From: Nitrososphaerota archaeon | GTDB lineage: Archaea; Thermoproteota; Nitrososphaeria; Nitrososphaerales; Nitrosopumilaceae | NCBI GenBank assembly: GCA_016215465.1 | Contig: JACRJT010000016.1 | Location: 1 to 42,073, forward strand | Reading direction: 5' to 3' | Length of the DNA stretch: 42,073 nucleotides | Part shown: piece after piece, positions 40,067-42,073 of the stretch | Numbering within the stretch: the first letter of the stretch is position 1 | Layout: each line of letters starts with the position of its first letter | Notes under the pieces: generated by a model | Databases searched by the model: none | What the model was told of the DNA's origin: nothing | Seen by the model: the letters and a program-made list of their open reading frames with translations, nothing else | Position numbers and translations under genes: made by a program

Positions 40067-40543
40067 TTGAATAACATTGAAAAGATTTTGAGTCAGGCAT
40101 TTGATTTGTGTGAGGACGGTAATCTTGAAAAGGCAATAAAACTATACGATCGTATACTGAAAGTGGACCCAAACAATGTCAATGCATTAATTGACAAGGG
40201 GGTGGCCCTGCAGAATCTTGACAAACTAAAACCTGCGTTGCTCTGTTTTGAAAGCGCGCTTAAAATTGATCAAAAAAACATCACCGCGCTTGTCAACAAG
40301 GGCTCCGTATTGCACGGGCTAGGTGAGTTCCAAAAAGCGATTCTGGCATACGATGAGGCCATTGCACTTGATAAAAAATGTACAATGGCACTTGCCTACA
40401 AGGGACTGTCGCTTGGAGAGATGGGTTCAATCGAAGACGCACTCAGGTATTTCAAAAAGGCGTTGAGAATAGACAAGGATTATGACGTCGCCCTCATAAA
40501 CAAGCAAATAGCGCAAAATTTGCTAAAGCAATCAAAGTCCTAG
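40067..40543 (+). CDS. TPR protein, about four repeats
   Basis: This 158-aa protein starts at TTG 40067. Repeats follow in steps of 34 residues (GNLEKAIKLYDRILKVDPNN, DKLKPALLCFESALKIDQKN, GEFQKAILAYDEAIALDKKC, GSIEDALRYFKKALRIDKDY). There is no signal peptide or membrane helix. Its role is likely as a scaffold; partners are unknown. Its TAG stop overlaps the stop of the opposed TPR gene by a CTAG. Confidence 0.8.
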   Translation: MNNIEKILSQAFDLCEDGNLEKAIKLYDRILKVDPNNVNALIDKGVALQNLDKLKPALLCFESALKIDQKNITALVNKGSVLHGLGEFQKAILAYDEAIALDKKCTMALAYKGLSLGEMGSIEDALRYFKKALRIDKDYDVALINKQIAQNLLKQSKS

Positions 40544-41133
40544 TCTGATACCAGTTGCAAAAATCTGGAATCGTCGTATAATTTTGCAAATGCCTTGTGA
40601 TTTTTTGCCTTTATCTTGAATTGGCGGGAAACCTTCACTGCCTTATTTAGCGCATCTAGGGAATGATCCGTGACGTCTAGCATTGCAAGGCTAGCTGATT
40701 TGTCAAACAACACGTCACCGTTTTCTGGGTGTCCATCTAAAATAACATCACAGCAAGATACTGCATCCTTGTAATTTCCTAGTGAAAACAAAATTCGCTC
40801 TTTATGGTATAATGCGATGGTGTCTTTTGGACTTACCTCCAGTATTAGATTGCAATAGTTGACGGCCTCTTCGTATTTTTTCATCTTTCTTAGGGATGAT
40901 GCCTTGTTTATCAGGAGTGTTTTGTCATTTGGAGTGATTTGCAGTGCCTCATCATAACACCATACTGCATGTTCGTGATCCTTTAGTTTGCTCAACGAGT
41001 ATCCCTTGTTGTTTAGCGCAACCACCTGTCTTGGATTAATCACAAGTGCCTTGTCGTACATTGATACGGCGTCACGAAATTTCTTTTTCAAAAACAAGCG
41101 ATTTGCGTCTTCTAGTATTTCTTCAACTGACAT
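40540..41133 (-). CDS. TPR protein, about five repeats
   Basis: This 197-aa protein has TPR units beginning KKFRDAVSMYDKALVINPRQ, then KDHEHAVWCYDEALQITPND, KKYEEAVNYCNLILEVSPKD and GNYKDAVSCCDVILDGHPEN, with a helical tail. Several cysteines (CYDEAL, CNLIL, CCDVIL) sit in helix A positions. It opposes the TPR gene at 40067 and could have arisen by local duplication and inversion. It lies about 10 nt after the C2H2 gene on the same strand, so the two may share a transcript. Confidence 0.8.
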   Translation of the reverse strand: MSVEEILEDANRLFLKKKFRDAVSMYDKALVINPRQVVALNNKGYSLSKLKDHEHAVWCYDEALQITPNDKTLLINKASSLRKMKKYEEAVNYCNLILEVSPKDTIALYHKERILFSLGNYKDAVSCCDVILDGHPENGDVLFDKSASLAMLDVTDHSLDALNKAVKVSRQFKIKAKNHKAFAKLYDDSRFLQLVSD

Positions 41134-41143
41134 TTCAAATCAT

Positions 41144-41314
41144 CTAAAACACTGTTACGTCGCCGGGTGCTGGCTCTCGCTTGTGTGCTTCGTGGTGCTC
41201 TACAAATTCCTTATGTGATGTTTCTTGATGCTCTCGCAGCTTTTCTATTGTTTCAAACGCATTGTTGCAAAGATAGCATTTTGGCTTGTATTCGTCAACA
41301 ATTGGAAGTACCAT
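41144..41314 (-). CDS. 56-aa single C2H2 zinc-finger protein
   Basis: From ATG 41314 the frame reads MVLPIVDEYKPKCYLCNNAF..., with C13-x2-C16-x12-H29-x4-H34, the classical zinc-finger spacing, and a basic/acidic tail. GATTAAGTAG (41337-41346, minus) is 23-32 nt upstream of the ATG, with CACATGTG (41349-41356) just beyond. Archaeal mini C2H2 proteins exist as DNA or protein binders; the role here is unknown. It is followed by the TPR gene after 10 nt. Confidence 0.75.
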   Translation of the reverse strand: MVLPIVDEYKPKCYLCNNAFETIEKLREHQETSHKEFVEHHEAHKREPAPGDVTVF

Positions 41315-41401
41315 GAAATTGGTTTGTCATAAAACCTACTTAATCCTTCACATGTGTTATGGGTAGCATGGTCGTTTTTTCACACGTGGCGTTCCATAAT
41401 C

Positions 41402-41409
41402 TTAAATAT
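41402..41409 (+). promoter_or_regulatory. TATA box fixing the start of the last gene
   Basis: TTAAATAT lies 22-29 nt before ATG 41431. The longer frame from 41359 would have to start upstream of this box and would put 24 residues before the signal peptide. Confidence 0.6.
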
Positions 41410-41430
41410 CGTCTAAGGTCGCATACAGGT

Positions 41431-42009
41431 ATGCAAAAATTGGGATTCATAGCATCAGTACTGCTCCTAACTGCCGCACTAATTGGACCAATTGGATTTT
41501 CGTTTGCACAAACCGATGCGGGCTCAAATGCCACATCAACAGATGCCGATACCAAAACAGAACAAATGACTCAAAGAATGGAAGAAAAGAAACAAAAAAT
41601 TCAATCAAGAGTAGACGACAAAGTATTGCGACTAAAGGAAAAATCCCTAAAACAGCAACAGACACTTGACGAGATTCTTGAGAAAAGAGCACAGAAACTA
41701 CAAGAAAACAAGGCAGCAAAAGAGGGAAAGATGGTAGAAAAGCGGGCACAAGCAGAACAGAAAATGGCAGAAAAGAAAACAAAGTCAGAACAGAAAATGA
41801 CCGGTACAAAAGCCGCGTTTGAAGAAAGGATGGCAAAGCTAAGGGCACAATTCGAAGACAAAATGGCAAAAAAAACAGAAATGCTTGACAAAAAGATGGC
41901 AGAAAAAAGAGAAATGTTGGACAAAAAGATGGCTGCAATGAAAAAGGCCGCACCAGAAACAAAAACTCCTGAAGTACCTGCATCTAACAGCACATCTGTA
42001 AACCCATAA
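41431..42009 (+). CDS. secreted Lys/Glu-rich coiled-coil protein
   Basis: From ATG 41431 this is 192 aa: a signal peptide (MQKLGFIASVLLLTAALIGPIGFSFA), a Thr/Ser/Asp-rich linker, and a highly charged helix of about 130 residues made of near-repeats (MAEKKTKSEQKM, MAKLRAQFEDKM, MLDKKMAEKREMLDKKM), many with Met at heptad core positions. It ends in a Pro/Ser/Thr tail with no anchor. It should form a long extracellular coiled coil, perhaps a surface fibre or an envelope spacer. No family is named. Confidence 0.75.
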   Translation: MQKLGFIASVLLLTAALIGPIGFSFAQTDAGSNATSTDADTKTEQMTQRMEEKKQKIQSRVDDKVLRLKEKSLKQQQTLDEILEKRAQKLQENKAAKEGKMVEKRAQAEQKMAEKKTKSEQKMTGTKAAFEERMAKLRAQFEDKMAKKTEMLDKKMAEKREMLDKKMAAMKKAAPETKTPEVPASNSTSVNP

Positions 42010-42073
42010 CCGAAACCAGCGTAGTTTTTTATTTTATAACCTAAAATTTAGAATTATTTTGTAGTTACTAATT

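Noticed and set aside
41447-41993. Two long minus-strand frames opposite the last gene
   Set aside because: They are mirror images of a Lys/Glu repeat region (Phe/Ser/Leu-rich) and have no promoter; the plus-strand frame has a signal peptide and a TATA box.
1-42073. tRNA, rRNA, CRISPR, insertion sequence, prophage or integron signals
   Set aside because: Looked for by eye: no T-arm/anticodon cloverleaf, no regular repeat-spacer series, no transposase or integrase frame and no terminal inverted repeats found.

Overview
This window comes from an AT-rich archaeal chromosome, most likely an ammonia-oxidising Nitrososphaerota (Thaumarchaeota), probably of the Nitrosopumilus/Nitrosarchaeum/Nitrosotenuis kind. 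The evidence is an archaeal TFB, a two-ring Cdc48 ATPase, a secreted cupredoxin, a DUF5679-type zinc ribbon, seven tandem PKD-like domains in one secreted protein, many small zinc-ribbon proteins, and archaeal TATA boxes sitting 20-30 nt before start codons, i.e. leaderless genes, often with TTG or GTG starts. No rRNA, tRNA, CRISPR array, IS element or prophage was seen. Genes are densely packed on both strands, and several convergent pairs overlap at a palindromic stop tetramer. || Layout. 1-729: a possible cut gene and a hicBA toxin-antitoxin pair. 998-5428 (minus): Cdc48, TFB and a patatin-like lipase. 5528-6916: an aldehyde dehydrogenase. 7049-12625: a probable envelope-polysaccharide locus with a processive GT2 synthase carrying a LIM-like zinc site, a secreted protein with a 3D-like domain, and a secreted tandem polysaccharide deacetylase whose second domain has lost its metal ligands. 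13531-15915: a coiled-coil protein, a JAMM/MPN+ protein, a membrane zinc-ribbon protein and a small unknown. 15912-19158 (minus): a PIN protein and pseudo-receiver pair, and an orphan DppB/DppC-type permease pair. 19259-23703: small regulators, membrane proteins and the cupredoxin, with several palindromic or tandem operator-like sites between them. 23975-26116: the PKD-repeat protein. 26204-29767: a possible nuclease-fold protein, an SNF2 ATPase interrupted by a mini-intein in its Walker A motif, and two very short zinc proteins. 29798-35535: small membrane and soluble unknowns, a candidate structured RNA (31368-31473), DUF5679, an MFS transporter and membrane proteins. 35606-42009: a PDE-like HD protein, a membrane J-protein, an Lrp/AsnC regulator, a CheY-like receiver, three TPR proteins, a C2H2 zinc finger and a secreted coiled-coil protein. 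|| How the genes fit together. The most coherent system is the polysaccharide locus (synthase, 3D-domain protein, deacetylase), which resembles PgaC/PgaB logic in an organism without murein. Cdc48, which ends in a possible HbYX-like tail, and the JAMM protein are proteolysis-related parts that lie apart. The features I would check first are the candidate three-way-junction RNA, the SNF2 intein, the active-plus-dead deacetylase, and the tandem operator array before the gene at 22446-22685. All functional calls come from reading motifs by eye; no database search was run.
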